DNA from: Cunninghamia lanceolata
Taxonomy: Eukaryota > Streptophyta > Pinopsida > Cupressales > Cupressaceae
DNA: 64,000 bases
Assembly: GCA_027924645.1 (NCBI GenBank)
Contig: BSBN01001687.1
Location: forward strand, 7,192,001-7,256,000
Direction of reading: 5' to 3'
Shown here: positions 45,226 through 56,439 of the stretch, in pieces
Layout of the letters: the number at the start of each line of letters is the position of its first letter
How positions within the stretch are numbered: position 1 is the first letter of the stretch
Made by a program: the position numbers and the translations under genes
Notes under the pieces: generated by a model
What the model was told of the DNA's origin: nothing
The model's database searches: none
Seen by the model: the letters and a program-made list of their open reading frames with translations, nothing else

Positions 45226-46026
45226 GTACGTCTTGACTATCACTGATTATTGCACCAGGTGGACTGAAGCTATTAGTAGTAAGATATGCAATGCTGATGA
45301 TGTGATCAAATTCTTAGAAAGCAACATAGTAACTAGGTATGGAGTTCCTTATGCTTTGGTGTGTGACAATGGACCTGCCTTTGTATCATTAAGACTATCT
45401 AGTTGGGCTTTTGATCATGGAATCATTTTAAAATTCTCTTCAAACTATTATCCTCAAGGGAATGGCCTAGCAGAGTCAACAAATAAGAACTTATTGAATA
45501 TCATAAAGAAATTGATAGAGAAGAACCCAAGGGAGTGGAATACCCTATTAAAGTATGCCTTGTGGGTGGATAGAACCAGGATGAAGGCTGCATTAGGAAA
45601 TTCTCCTTATCAGTTAATGTATGGGGTGGATCCTATCCTCCCTGTTAACCTGAATATCCCCACATTACAATTTTCACAAGAATATCTAGGCATAGATAAC
45701 AAACAAGAAGTTAGGTTACTTCAGCTCATGCATCTAGAAGAAAAAAGAAATAGAGCAATTGATTAGTTTGCTAAACATCAGGCTATTTTCAAGCACTGGT
45801 TTGACAAAAGAGCTAGAATTAAGGCTTTTAGGATTTTAGATCTAGTCCTAGCATGGGATAAAGCACATGAAAAGAAAGGTGACCATGGTAAATTTGACAA
45901 ACTTTGGATAGGTCCTTTTCAAATTTTAGAAATCCTAGGAGATAGTACCTACAGACTTAAGACTCTAACCAGTGAAGATGTCCCATTACCAATTAATGGA
46001 CAATTCCTCAAACATTATTTTCCAGC
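45226..46026 (+). pseudogene. element B integrase, catalytic core end and C-terminal domain
   Basis: Resumes the integrase frame: LTITDYCTRWTEA, then CDNGPAF with the second catalytic Asp (about 45,365) and GNGLAESTNKN with the catalytic Glu (about 45,474). With the Asp of WGMDFIG upstream the DDE triad is complete. SPYQLMYGVDPILPVNL follows, then a C-terminal domain with FDKLWIGPFQILEILGD near 45,895 and the final HYF before a TGA at about 46,027. One TAG near 45,763 (Gln expected). Inserts the cDNA into the genome in active relatives. Confidence 0.8.
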
Positions 46027-46029
46027 CTG

Positions 46030-46877
46030 AAACAAGGTCATGTAAGTCATTTCTATCATAATGTGCATATTGTATAGTTGTTTGTATAGTTTTGTTTTGT
46101 TTGTGTGTTTGTTTATTTGTTTTGTTGAGTCTTTGTTTTGGTTAGTCAAGATGATGCATCTTACCACCCTAAGAAACCATCCAAATTGTTAGGATTCAAG
46201 TGATGAGAACAAGTTCCTATATAGGTTATGACTCATTTTAAGGAGTATCTTTGATCAGGTCTGTGCTATTCTTTTCATCATGGTACCTTGTCTTAATTGA
46301 GGATATTTTCACAATGACTCACCTAACATACTTGGGTTTGTGGAACACATCAGTATAGGTGTTAAGTGAAAAGTCTAAAGGGACTCCCTTGCTACCATTA
46401 CAATCTCCAACCTAAATCAGCAAGTGATCACACCTTGCATATTGAGCTTATATGATGATATCATATGAACAAAAGATGAATATTGAAAATCCAAAAGGAT
46501 AAAATTAGGCCATCTAAGTAACTCTACCGGGGCTATAGACGCCTATTGGCAGTGGGGCTCTACTTAGGGGGATTGTATAGATAACCATGTCGGGGCTATG
46601 GACGTTTGCTGGAAACAAGGCTCTATCCTGGTTGGCTATGAGGGATGAATCCAAAATATGTAGCTTAACACCAGTTACTCATGTTTTCAACTTACTTTCA
46701 AGATGAGGATAATTAATCATTTGCACAGACTTGATCCCTTGCTAGCACTATTGCAAAACATTATATCATTCAGAAAGGTCATAATACTTATGTCTCAGAA
46801 AGAATTAGAATACTATGTTAGAATGTGATCCCATCACTTGAATCATTTGAATTTGGTGGTTTTCTTTTGTGGCAAGT
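46030..46877 (+). other. 3' untranslated region of element B
   Basis: No ORF on the element's strand. Two imperfect direct repeats (46,529-46,560 and 46,592-46,624) share CGGGGCTATNGACG and GGCTCTA. The last bases before the 3' LTR (TTTTGTGGCAAGT) are not purine-rich, so the polypurine tract is decayed or atypical. Confidence 0.5.
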
Positions 46878-48434
46878 TGTTGTGTGGTTACACAACATGC
46901 CCCATTTTGCCTTAGCAAAATAGGGACCCAACGTTTTGCTTCTGCTTTCTTGCTTTTCACGGTTTGGTAAAATTCAGTCATGTATGTCACCTTTGTTTAG
47001 GTATGTGCATCACAAGGAGAGGTCGGTTGTCCAAGTTAGCATTTGACACCACAAGCCTCATAATTGGAAAGAGTACAAAATTCTAAGCAGGTTTGTCTTT
47101 TGGATCACCCTGATACTGTTTAAGGATAGAAAGTTATGTTGAGTAAAAGATCAGTCAACCTGGATATTTCCCATAGGGGTCATTTCCAAATATCAATCAC
47201 ATTCGTTAACATGACCCTGACTTAGAAAATCACCCGATGTCCATTCGATCCCCTATACGTGAATGTTAAACTTAAATAAGGATGAATATCTACCTGTCAT
47301 AAATTTCATATATTTGCAGAGGGGTGATATTTCCTAATATCTGTCATCTTACAAAATATCACCCTTTCAATGAATATCACCCTGCGCCAATATGACTATG
47401 ACATCATTCAAGTCCAACGAATAAAAGAAATCACCCTGATGATGATGTAATCATTTCACATGACCCACATAGGGTCATATATCCTAACATCCGTCATATT
47501 TCTCAATATGACGATGACATCACCATAACCTGATAATAAGAGAAGATAGATGGCATGATGATGTCATCATGATCTATCCCCAAAGGAGGTCATGTTTTGA
47601 AATATCCCTAACCCTAGCAAAATGACCATGATGTCATCTTTTGCAAATAATTTGTTGAAGTCCATTTGATGATGACGTTACCCCTATATTCTCGAGTGAG
47701 GAGGATATTTGTGATTATTAAAAGACCTGAATATTTTCAAATATGCCTTATCTTTAACTTTATGACCCGATCTTGCTTAGTAGTCAAAGGTTGACCATAT
47801 CCTCTTGATTTTTAGTGAATGATTATCCCGCGCGGGAGGGGGTCATATTTTCCGTTAGGGTCATATTTTCAAATATCCTTGTTCTTCGAAAGATCACCCT
47901 CTCGCATTAAATGTGAGCCCAAAGGTAGATGGAGCCCTGTCGGTTTCAAATATAAATCCAACACTTGGCAGCATCTGTGAACTTCATATGGATGATCAAC
48001 GGATTCAATCAAAACGACACATATGCCCTAATTTGTCCTATTGATCGGTCTAAAAGTAAAATTTAGGGATTATTTACATTTACCCTACGATAATTTACAG
48101 AGCTTTGAAAGTCAACACCTCACAGTCATCTACCTATGGAATGTGACACTCAACATAACGGAATGGAACAGACGATACTGCATATCTGCATTTCTCCATT
48201 ATCAATCATATAACAAAAGGGGAAAAATGAATATCAGGTAAATAAATTAAAACCCTCTCCATTGTCATTTACTGCAAATCACTAGGTAAAATAGTTCTTT
48301 ATTAGGTTAATTTGCATGATGATGCATGAAATAAATTGAAATGTTGAATAGTAACTATGAAATGCATGATATCTTTGAGCTTCCCTATAAAAACACCCTA
48401 GGGTAAGAAATGCATATTTCTATTGCAGGATCTA

Positions 48435-51400
48435 ATGGAGGTCAGAAAGAATAGATCCAACTCCGAGTTCTTGAAACCCATGTTTGTACAGCCTGAGGGA
48501 GTAGGATTTAGATATGGTGTGATAGATGATACACATCAAGGGAAAACATAGTTGGATGCATGGACAAGGAGATTAGACAGTGAAACTGATAATCCCATAC
48601 TGGATAGGATATTCACAACTGGTATGTGGCATGCCGCAGGATTTCCATATGCAATGGAGGCCACTGAGCTAGTGGTGGAATGTGCTAGAAATTATAACCC
48701 TGAGAATAGAAGAGTGGAAAAGCATGGTAGAGTGTATACAGACTTCTCAATCAAGGGCATCACTGTTGCATTCAATCTGCCTGTGGGGAATAAAGTGGTT
48801 AGTGTAAGCCTAAATAAGATGGAGAAAGAGTATAATAATAATAAGAAAGAAGCTAGGAAAATCATGTACCAATGGAGGGCCAAGAATAGTACATACACAG
48901 CTTCTACTAAGTTACCCATTTACTTGTACAAATTTGACTTTGATGAGGAGTATCAGTATATGATTCCCTATTAAGCAGGATGACTGGCAGACAACATGCT
49001 AGGAACTTTGAAAATTGGATGTATGGGATCATCCAGATGGTGTTGTATTTAGAAAACAAGCCTCTTTGGGCCAAGATCATCAGTGATTGCTTTGATGAAG
49101 GGATGAGAAGGCTGGGTGGCAAAGCTTGTATATTCCATATGACCTCTTATGTTGTGTATGCCTGTGCTTTCCGGGGGACATTTAATGCCTTGCAAATAGT
49201 GGACAAGGTTGGAAACAACACTGGTGATGTAAACATATGGGATCATTACCCACAATTATAGAGGAGAGCATACCTCCAAGATAATAAACTGGTAAATGAC
49301 TCATTTTCAATGCATTTAGTCAGAACCATGGAGGAGGACAAAACCAAGATATTGAGCATGGAGGCTCAAGCCATTATCTATAAGCATGGGGCTTGGTTTA
49401 TCCAATTCCCCACCTTCTCATACATAAGAATAGAAGGATTTGAGGGGCAACCTCTCATGTTGCCAAGATATCCCATTGATAGGGTCATCTTGATGGAATT
49501 TGTTAGACAAGTATCAACCTCAGTTGAAGATCACTTGGAGTAGAAGAGGATTCCTCCTATGTTGTTCCCAGTGTACATGGGCTGGTATATATGCCCTGAC
49601 AAACAGAGTATTAAAGATGCAATTGGAGGGTTGAAGCGCATGCACCTGTAGCCATTTTCTATAGCTAGGTCATATGACCCATATGGCAGAATGCAGAAGT
49701 TGTTAGGGAAACAAATACATCAAAAACATCTTGAAGATTATTGGACTGATTGTGATGATTGTTGGGAATTAAGGTGTCTCAACCTTTGCAAATTCCTAAT
49801 GTTGTATTTATTTATCCCATGTTGAGTTGGCATAGTCGGCACCTTGTGTACGTGCAGTAGGATGAATTTTTGTGACTTTGGCAGTCTCAGTTTCCCCCTT
49901 GAATTAAGGTGTCAACCTCAAACAACTTTTATTTAATGACAAGTGTCGGTGAGTATCTTTGCACAAGAGAAAGGCATCTTTGGGCAGTCAAGGGAGGTTA
50001 TGACATGTTGTAAGAGGAATATGATATTTTTAGTCAGTGTATGATAGTTTCTCTTACAACTGTAAGTGTTGTCATTTATGACGGATTCTATGATAGCTGT
50101 AAGGTGTGTAAGAGCATCTGTCATAGCCTATCTTGGGACAAGGTGCCCACATTGGGATGGGATTTTGGACAAGTGTCCTTAGGCGTGGATTTTGGGGCAT
50201 GAGTCCAAGATGGATGGCCATCTCTAGAAGGTTCCATATTTGCCTTGTAAACTCTATAAAAACAAGTGCTTGGATGGGAGATATATAGTTTTTTGTACAA
50301 GTACTGTGATGCTACCAGAATATCTCTAGATTCGACATTCGAAGACTCCTAAAAGAGCATTGGCTCTGAAACTGTATTGTAATCTGTTATTGTTTACTGT
50401 AATACATTTGAGTTGTGTTTTAGAGTGTGGGGTTTTTCACCCGTAAGGGTTTCCCCACGTATATCTTGTCTCTCTCTCTCTTCTGTCTACTTTCTGTGTG
50501 TATGTGTATTGCTGCAATATCTCTATTATTGTGTTAATAATGCTATAACTGGAAAGGTTAATTTGAATTTGCACTCTACTTCCCTTATTAGATTAGCGTA
50601 GCAAGTGTGTTCTGCGTACCTTGCTTCCTTTCAATGATGAAGCAGAGGTTAAGACAAGAACTTATCAAAGGCTCACTCTTAACCACATCCAGACTTTTGA
50701 CTGCATTCAAGTGCCTGCACAATTGCATGATGATGACAGAAAGATAATGTCTAATGAGTATGAGGATAAAAAGGTGTATAATGACACCATCTCAGCTCCT
50801 GATCTAACACAGCCAGAGGAAACATCGTTGGATCAAATAATACAAAAGGTCATCCAACTGACCCAGAGTTGGGTAAGTGCTGAGGTCAATAAATTGAAGA
50901 AGAAGGGTATGGCCCTCACTGTTGATAATAAAAAGAAAAGACAAGAGTTGTCAGAAGACGAATATGATGACTTTCTCATTGAAAAGAGGAAATCTAACAG
51001 AGAAAGATTACCTTCTGAGGAACAAAAGCCACCAAGCAAGGGCAAGAGGGCTGATCCTGTGCAACAAGGGGTGATTATTAAAAGACTTCCATCAAAAGGT
51101 GATGGGGCATCAACATCTACACCTACATCCACATCACAACAATCCCTTGATAAACAGAAAGGCAAGAGGGTAATAAAGCCTGTTCCTGAAGATACAAAGG
51201 AACAAATAGAGGATAAGACATTACAGGATCAACCAAAGGAAGAGAATCCCTTGGAAGAAGAGAGGTTAGATAAGGGGCCTAAGGATGATGATTTACTAAT
51301 AACAAGAAAGAAAAGAAAGAAAGTGCAACAAACACCACCACCAAAGAAGCAAAGGACAATAATGAGGGGAAATATCAACACTGACCCTATCATAATAAGA

Positions 51401-53749
51401 GGTGCAGGTGGTTTAACTTTTATGAGGGAGCTACAACATGATGTCCCCATTCCTGACATTATTTAATTTAAAACTGAGAAGGCAGAGAAGCAGGTGAAAG
51501 AGATGCATATGGGTGGTAAAGAGTCCCCCTTTTCACTTGATAACACTGTTGAGTTGTCTGATGATGAAGTAGTTCAGGATGTGGCTGATCATTGTATGGA
51601 GACCTTAATAGCTAATACTAGGATGACTCCCCATGGGACCCCATTGGCCCAAAAGATGACTAGTCAAATAGAAGATAGAATTGATGAAATGGAGCAGGGT
51701 AATCCTGAAGAGGTAGCCAAATAGATGGGGCTGACCAATATGATAGAGCTGGTTACTAGTCCTGCAGTGATAGATTTAACTTATCAGGGTGATATGAACT
51801 TGAATAAAGATAATGATCAACCTTTGGAGCTTGAAAAGGCTGAAAATACAATGCATATAGAAGTTGGTGATATGACACCCAATCAAAATAGAGATTAGGG
51901 TAATGCACCTACAGAACAAGAAAAGTCAAGGGCACAAATTCAGAGTAAGGGTGATCAGGAGATACCTGATAAGGATGTTGATCAAGATCAAAGTGTTTCA
52001 TCACTACATGCTGAAGGAGATAATCAGGGAAATAATCTAGGAGTAGAAGAGAAATCTGGTGAGAAAGAATCAAGCTTGGGAGAAGCTAGCACATTTATGG
52101 ATAAGGAACAAAGTCTGACACATGATCGAGGCCTGGAGAAGGAGATAGAAATTATGACTAAGGATGATCAGGGTGATCCCCAAGGTCAAAATACCCAGTC
52201 ATCTCAAGAAACCCAAGTACCACATGACAAACAAAGTTAGAATGTTCAAGAAACCCCTGGGCAAAGTTTACAAAAGGGAGTACAAGATCAGAATGTGAAT
52301 ACTTCACAAGAGCCTCCTCCTTAGAAAGAAATCCCTCAACAAGAGGTACCTCAACAAGATCCCCCTTATGAGAATGTGTATGAGGAAGAAATCAGAAAAG
52401 AGATTCACCACCAAGGGCAGGGCACAATACAGTGCCCCAGGATACTCAAAATAAAGAAGGTGATCATCAAGAGCCCAAGGGTGATGTACCTTATTGGTTG
52501 CAACAAGAAATAAATCTGCAACAAATGGACGAGGTACATGATTTTGATGTGTCCACATTATTTGCTGAAAATATGATGAAACCCAGAAGAAAGGCAAGGA
52601 TTACATCTGCAATAAAGAGAGGCCCTACTATAGGTAGGAGAACAGCTCAAGTAGCCTTACCAACGGTTGAAAAGGAGAAAAGCAAAATAGGCTTTGATGA
52701 ATTTCAAATAATTGATATTGATTTAGGTTTTGCAAATGAGGACCAGGAAGGTCAAGAAGGTAAAGATATTATTGATTCTTTGACACAAAGGGTAAAAAGA
52801 GAAAAGGATAAGAATAAGAAACACAAAGAGCACCTTGCTCAATTGCATTCTTTTATTAAAGGATTGGTTGACCCTAAGCACATACCTATTAGTACACCCA
52901 CTCCATTAACGATTATATCCCAAGAAGAAGTTACCGGATTAGATCTGATGAATCATAAAGCACAATTAATGGACAAGTGGTTAATGTCTTCTATTTTTCA
53001 AGCTGAAGATGTGGTAAAAACCTCTCTAGAAAGGTGGGATTCTCTTAGTGCTTTGAAAAGAAAGGTGGATAAGCTGCAGAATGAAGTAGGTAGGAGATCC
53101 TTCAAACTAGAAAAGCACCTAAATGCTTTGGGAGAGATGAAAAGAATTGATATGAAGATACTTATAGATAACAAAATACTAGATAATAACACCTCCTAGC
53201 TGCTCAATATTTGGTATGAGGATGCTGGATTTGAGTGTGACATTTTGAAGAGATGCAATGGCAAACTCAGGGACATAAGTGTCAATTACATGATCTTATG
53301 GCAAAAGAGGCAGAAACCCTGGAGGCTCTAGAAGAAAAGGTGGAAGAGAAAATACGGAATTAAGATACTGATTTTGCTATTCAGGCTTTTCATGATAATT
53401 TTAAGCAAGCTGCAGAGGATCCCCTGCACCATTTGACAGAAGAGATAATGAAAAAATTCATGAGGATGAAGGTCAGGGTGGAAACATACAATGAAATGTT
53501 TAACAGGAGGAGGAGTAAGATGGATGCCCTTCAACCAAAGTTTCATTCCCACAGGCATGTCATACTAAAAGCCAAGGTTCATGATGGAGGTGAAATTGAT
53601 AGAATAATACAACTATATGAATCCATCAGGCAACCATAAGGGTACACATAGGGGATGATCTGCATCAGAGTGACAGTGATAGTGGAGATGATGATAATGT
53701 GGAAAATGATGGAGAAGAGGAAAGTGAAGAAGAAGGAGATAAAGAGTAA
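48435..53749 (+). pseudogene. LTR-encoded ORF, broken copy (3' LTR of B)
   Basis: Same unknown protein as at 20,056, slightly better preserved. The segment 48,552-48,974 keeps LVVECARNYNPENRRVEKHGR and MYQWRAKNSTYTASTKLP. The coiled-coil part 52,432-53,199 is open for 255 codons. Broken by the copia solo LTR between DD and EAEV (49,760-50,638), by the TAGs shared with the 5' LTR (48,549; 49,649; 51,722; 51,896; 52,322), by private TAGs (52,237 region and 53,197 region) and by frameshifts near 53,285 and 53,630. Ends at TAA 53,747 after an acidic tail (EEESEEEGDKE). Confidence 0.75.
49760..50633 (+). repeat. copia solo LTR, 874 bp, target duplication ATGAT
   Basis: TGTTGGGAATTAAGGTGTC at the left end and TTGCTTCCTTTCA at the right, flanked by ATGAT at 49,755-49,759 and 50,634-50,638. 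Removal restores the DCDDEAE frame of the LTR ORF. TATAAAA at 50,255, and a segment with GGTTTCCCCACGTATATCTTG-type sequence near 50,440-50,470 matches the LTR of copia element D at 61,361-61,410, on the opposite strand. No internal sequence remains. Confidence 0.9.
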
Positions 53750-54901
53750 GTAAAAATGCATGATAATAGAATCATATGCATAGTCCACTTACAAGCGAAT
53801 GAGTTTTGCTAGATAGTTGCCAGCTGGCAACTTGTGCCACATATGAAGATATTGACTTAGTCAATTAGAGAATGTTTGTCGTTGATCTGAAAGGATAAAT
53901 CTTGACCATTGGTCATTTGTAACCACCTCCTCTCCTTATTCTATAAAAGGGGATGGAGTGCACTATTTAAAGCATTAGAAACTTAATTGAAATTGGATTG
54001 ATGAAGCATTCAGGACTAATTTCAAGGCTTTTGTGAATGTACATGTCTTTTGAATACATAATGAAAGAGAAGTTGTTTTGATTACAAACAATTGTAAATC
54101 TTGAGTAGTCAGTGAATGAGATCTTGATATATGTATTGATTAGTTGCGTCCCTTGGAGTGCTTATTAGTTTACATGTATTGTTTTCATTCCTTGTTCCTT
54201 TGAAGTTGGCTTCGACCATACCTAGCTGTGGAACAACCTGGTGAAATTATGGTTTGATTTCTTCTCTTCATGACTATATCTAGAATGTATGTGACTCAAT
54301 AGCTAAAGGTTCACCAAATTTAGAAGTATTTCTTTAAATTTCTTTAATTTCATTACAAATCACCTTCATAACTGCAAATAACATACAATCCAAAGCAAAT
54401 AAACATAAAATATGCCTATATCTCGTAAATAATTGAACACACAGAGCATATTTTGAATGAAAGCACGTTAAAATGAAAAATATCATGCTAATACATGCTA
54501 ATAGTAGTGATAAACATGTGAATATCTACTTATAGGCACATCATTTGGTTGAATATACATGTGTAGAAGTATAAAACAAATTCATGATAATAAATGCTCA
54601 GAAGAATTGATCAGACTTATAAATATAATCATAATCTGTGGAGCATAGTGGGAATAACCTCGTTTGTGAAGTGAATTTAAAGTAAATAGGTGGATAATTG
54701 ATCATATAGACAATGTAAGACCCCTTGAAATGGAAAACAACATGTCACATCAACCTCTGAGTAATGTCAGAAGATCATGACCTGATGAATGGAGACTTGG
54801 AGTCATCAATTTGTTTCAAATTGATTGTACTTTTCAAGATAATAAAGGCTTGTTGTGCAAATTTTTATGAGTGTTGTTGTGACTAACAATCATCATCAAC
54901 A

Positions 54902-56437
54902 AGTCCATGTAAAGTTGACTATTCTCTTGATAAAGAAGGACGTGAAGTCTTTCCTTTCCTATTCTAATAATGATGCTGCTAGGAATGTGATCTTAGGGTT
55001 CTGTGTTGTGCCCAGATTCAGCTCTTGAGATTTCTCTATTAGCAGTGGTGACTGTTCTTGATATTCAGTGGTCAAAGGAAGGTCAAATCCTCTATCCTCG
55101 GGTGCCTTGTAGAGGTTTTCACCCTCGAATACATCCTCTATTTTTACTTTTTTGCGGTCAAGAGGTGCCTTGCAGTTTCACCTAGTGACCTATATTTTTT
55201 GATTTTGTTTATTTCACTTTTGCGACTGAAGGATTTGACATTCCCACCAAAATATGCCAACAAAGGTAGATCCATCATGAAACCTACTTTATGATATCTA
55301 AATGGTATGCCTTGTCTTAAACCCATGAATTCTACAATAGCTTCATCATTTTGAAATGTGTCTAAAACAGGTACCCCCTGTTGGTCCCAATCGACAAGGT
55401 GAGGATATATGAGTTTAAGATTAGAGGATGAGGAGTAGGAAATGGATAAGGCTAAAGAAAAGGTGAAGATGGAGGTGTCTTGGAATAGCTCAATTATGTG
55501 GAAGGAATAGTCCTCGATAGCACCTATATTAGAAGTCCCTTCTTTGGGAAAAGCTTGCGCTACTTCCTCCTGACCATACCCTAGACCTTGCTTATTAAAA
55601 TTTTTAGTAACAATTATAGGTTCAACAGGTCCTTGCTCATGTTGTCCTAACCCTCCTTGTCCTTTATAGCCCATATTTGTGATGATGCAAAAACCATTGT
55701 TATATTTCTCAACTTCGAGAGTAAGTTGATCATTCTTATCAAAGAAAAGCCAAGAGTTGATTTCATCAATATCTTCATCCTCAAGCATGTCTGCTTTTAT
55801 GAATATGGTGGGGGGTGCTTTGATAATGGTTGGAGATGAAGTGATTTTGGATATGGATGGTTGGCTATAAGATTTTGGAGATAGGGGCAAGATTCCTACA
55901 CAACAAGATTCTTGTAAAGTGTATTCACCAAGTCCTTTCTCTTGGTATTTAGCTTCAATGGTAGGGATAGATTTGCTAGATGAGGATTTATGTAAGTTGG
56001 CTGGATCAACATATGAGGTAGATGGATATGCTTTAGCATTAATGGAGAGACAATTGGGATCTTTGTATTTGGCTTGAAAAGTTTGACAATACTCAAATGG
56101 ATTTAGGTCAGCGGGGATTGTGACTTCAACTCCATTGTGGGGAAATTTGAGACATTGATGGTATGTAGATGGAACATCTTTGATGGCATGTTACCATGGT
56201 GACCAAGGATAATATTGTATGGCAATTCAACATCTAGGACTTGACATTTGGTATCTGTAATGATAGGACCAACTTTGATGGGCAAATAGATAATTCCTTC
56301 AGGATCTCTCTCAGCATCATCATATGCCTTGATAGTTATGCTATTAGTGGTATCAATGCGATCCTCAGAATATCCCAAAGTTTGATTAATTTTAAAGAGA
56401 AAATATTGAGTCCAGCTCCACCATCTACTAAGATTCA
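54902..56437 (-). pseudogene. element E: protease, G-patch domain and start of RT
   Basis: Read leftwards. Protease: LVDGGAGLN at 56,431-56,405 holds the catalytic Asp (DGGA, the form common in Tat elements), then YDDAERDPEGIIYLPI and ELPYNIILGHHG. Next comes a Ser-rich linker, then a G-patch domain at about 55,690-55,570 (NMGYKGQGGLGQHEQG, then QGLGYG), an RNA-binding module present between protease and RT in many plant Tat polyproteins. The RT lead-in KDFTSFFIKRIVNFTWT ends at 54,902, where element B interrupts; the frame continues at 18,488. Confidence 0.8.
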
Positions 56438-56439
56438 TT

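Larger units (their letters stand above)
18489..54901 (+). mobile_element. element B: giant-LTR Ty3/gypsy retrotransposon with nested inserts
   Basis: 36,413 bp between 5-bp target duplications, with TG/CA-type termini (left TG mutated to TA). Parts: 5' LTR 18,489-25,718; primer-site candidate 25,724-25,742; gag, protease, aRNH, RT, RNase H and integrase start 26,298-33,355; nested solo LTR B' 33,356-45,225; integrase end and 3' UTR 45,226-46,877; 3' LTR 46,878-54,901 with a nested copia solo LTR. Without nested inserts the element is about 23.7 kb with a 9.3-kb internal region and LTRs of 7.2 and 7.1 kb. The two LTRs align almost end to end. In one hand-aligned stretch of about 240 bp (20,051/48,432 onward) I counted about 13 substitutions and one indel, so roughly 5% divergence and an old insertion. 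No clear purine tract precedes the 3' LTR. Confidence 0.85.
46878..54901 (+). repeat. 3' LTR of element B, 8,024 bp including a nested copia solo LTR
   Basis: TGTTGTGTGGTTACACAACA start, CATCAACA end, followed by AGTCC, the right target duplication. It is colinear with 18,489-25,718 apart from the 874-bp insert at 49,760; without it, 7,145 bp. Contains the repeat field, TATAAAT 47,951, intron 48,238-48,428, ORF 48,435-53,749, TATAAAAGG 53,942 and AATAAA 54,841. Confidence 0.85.
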
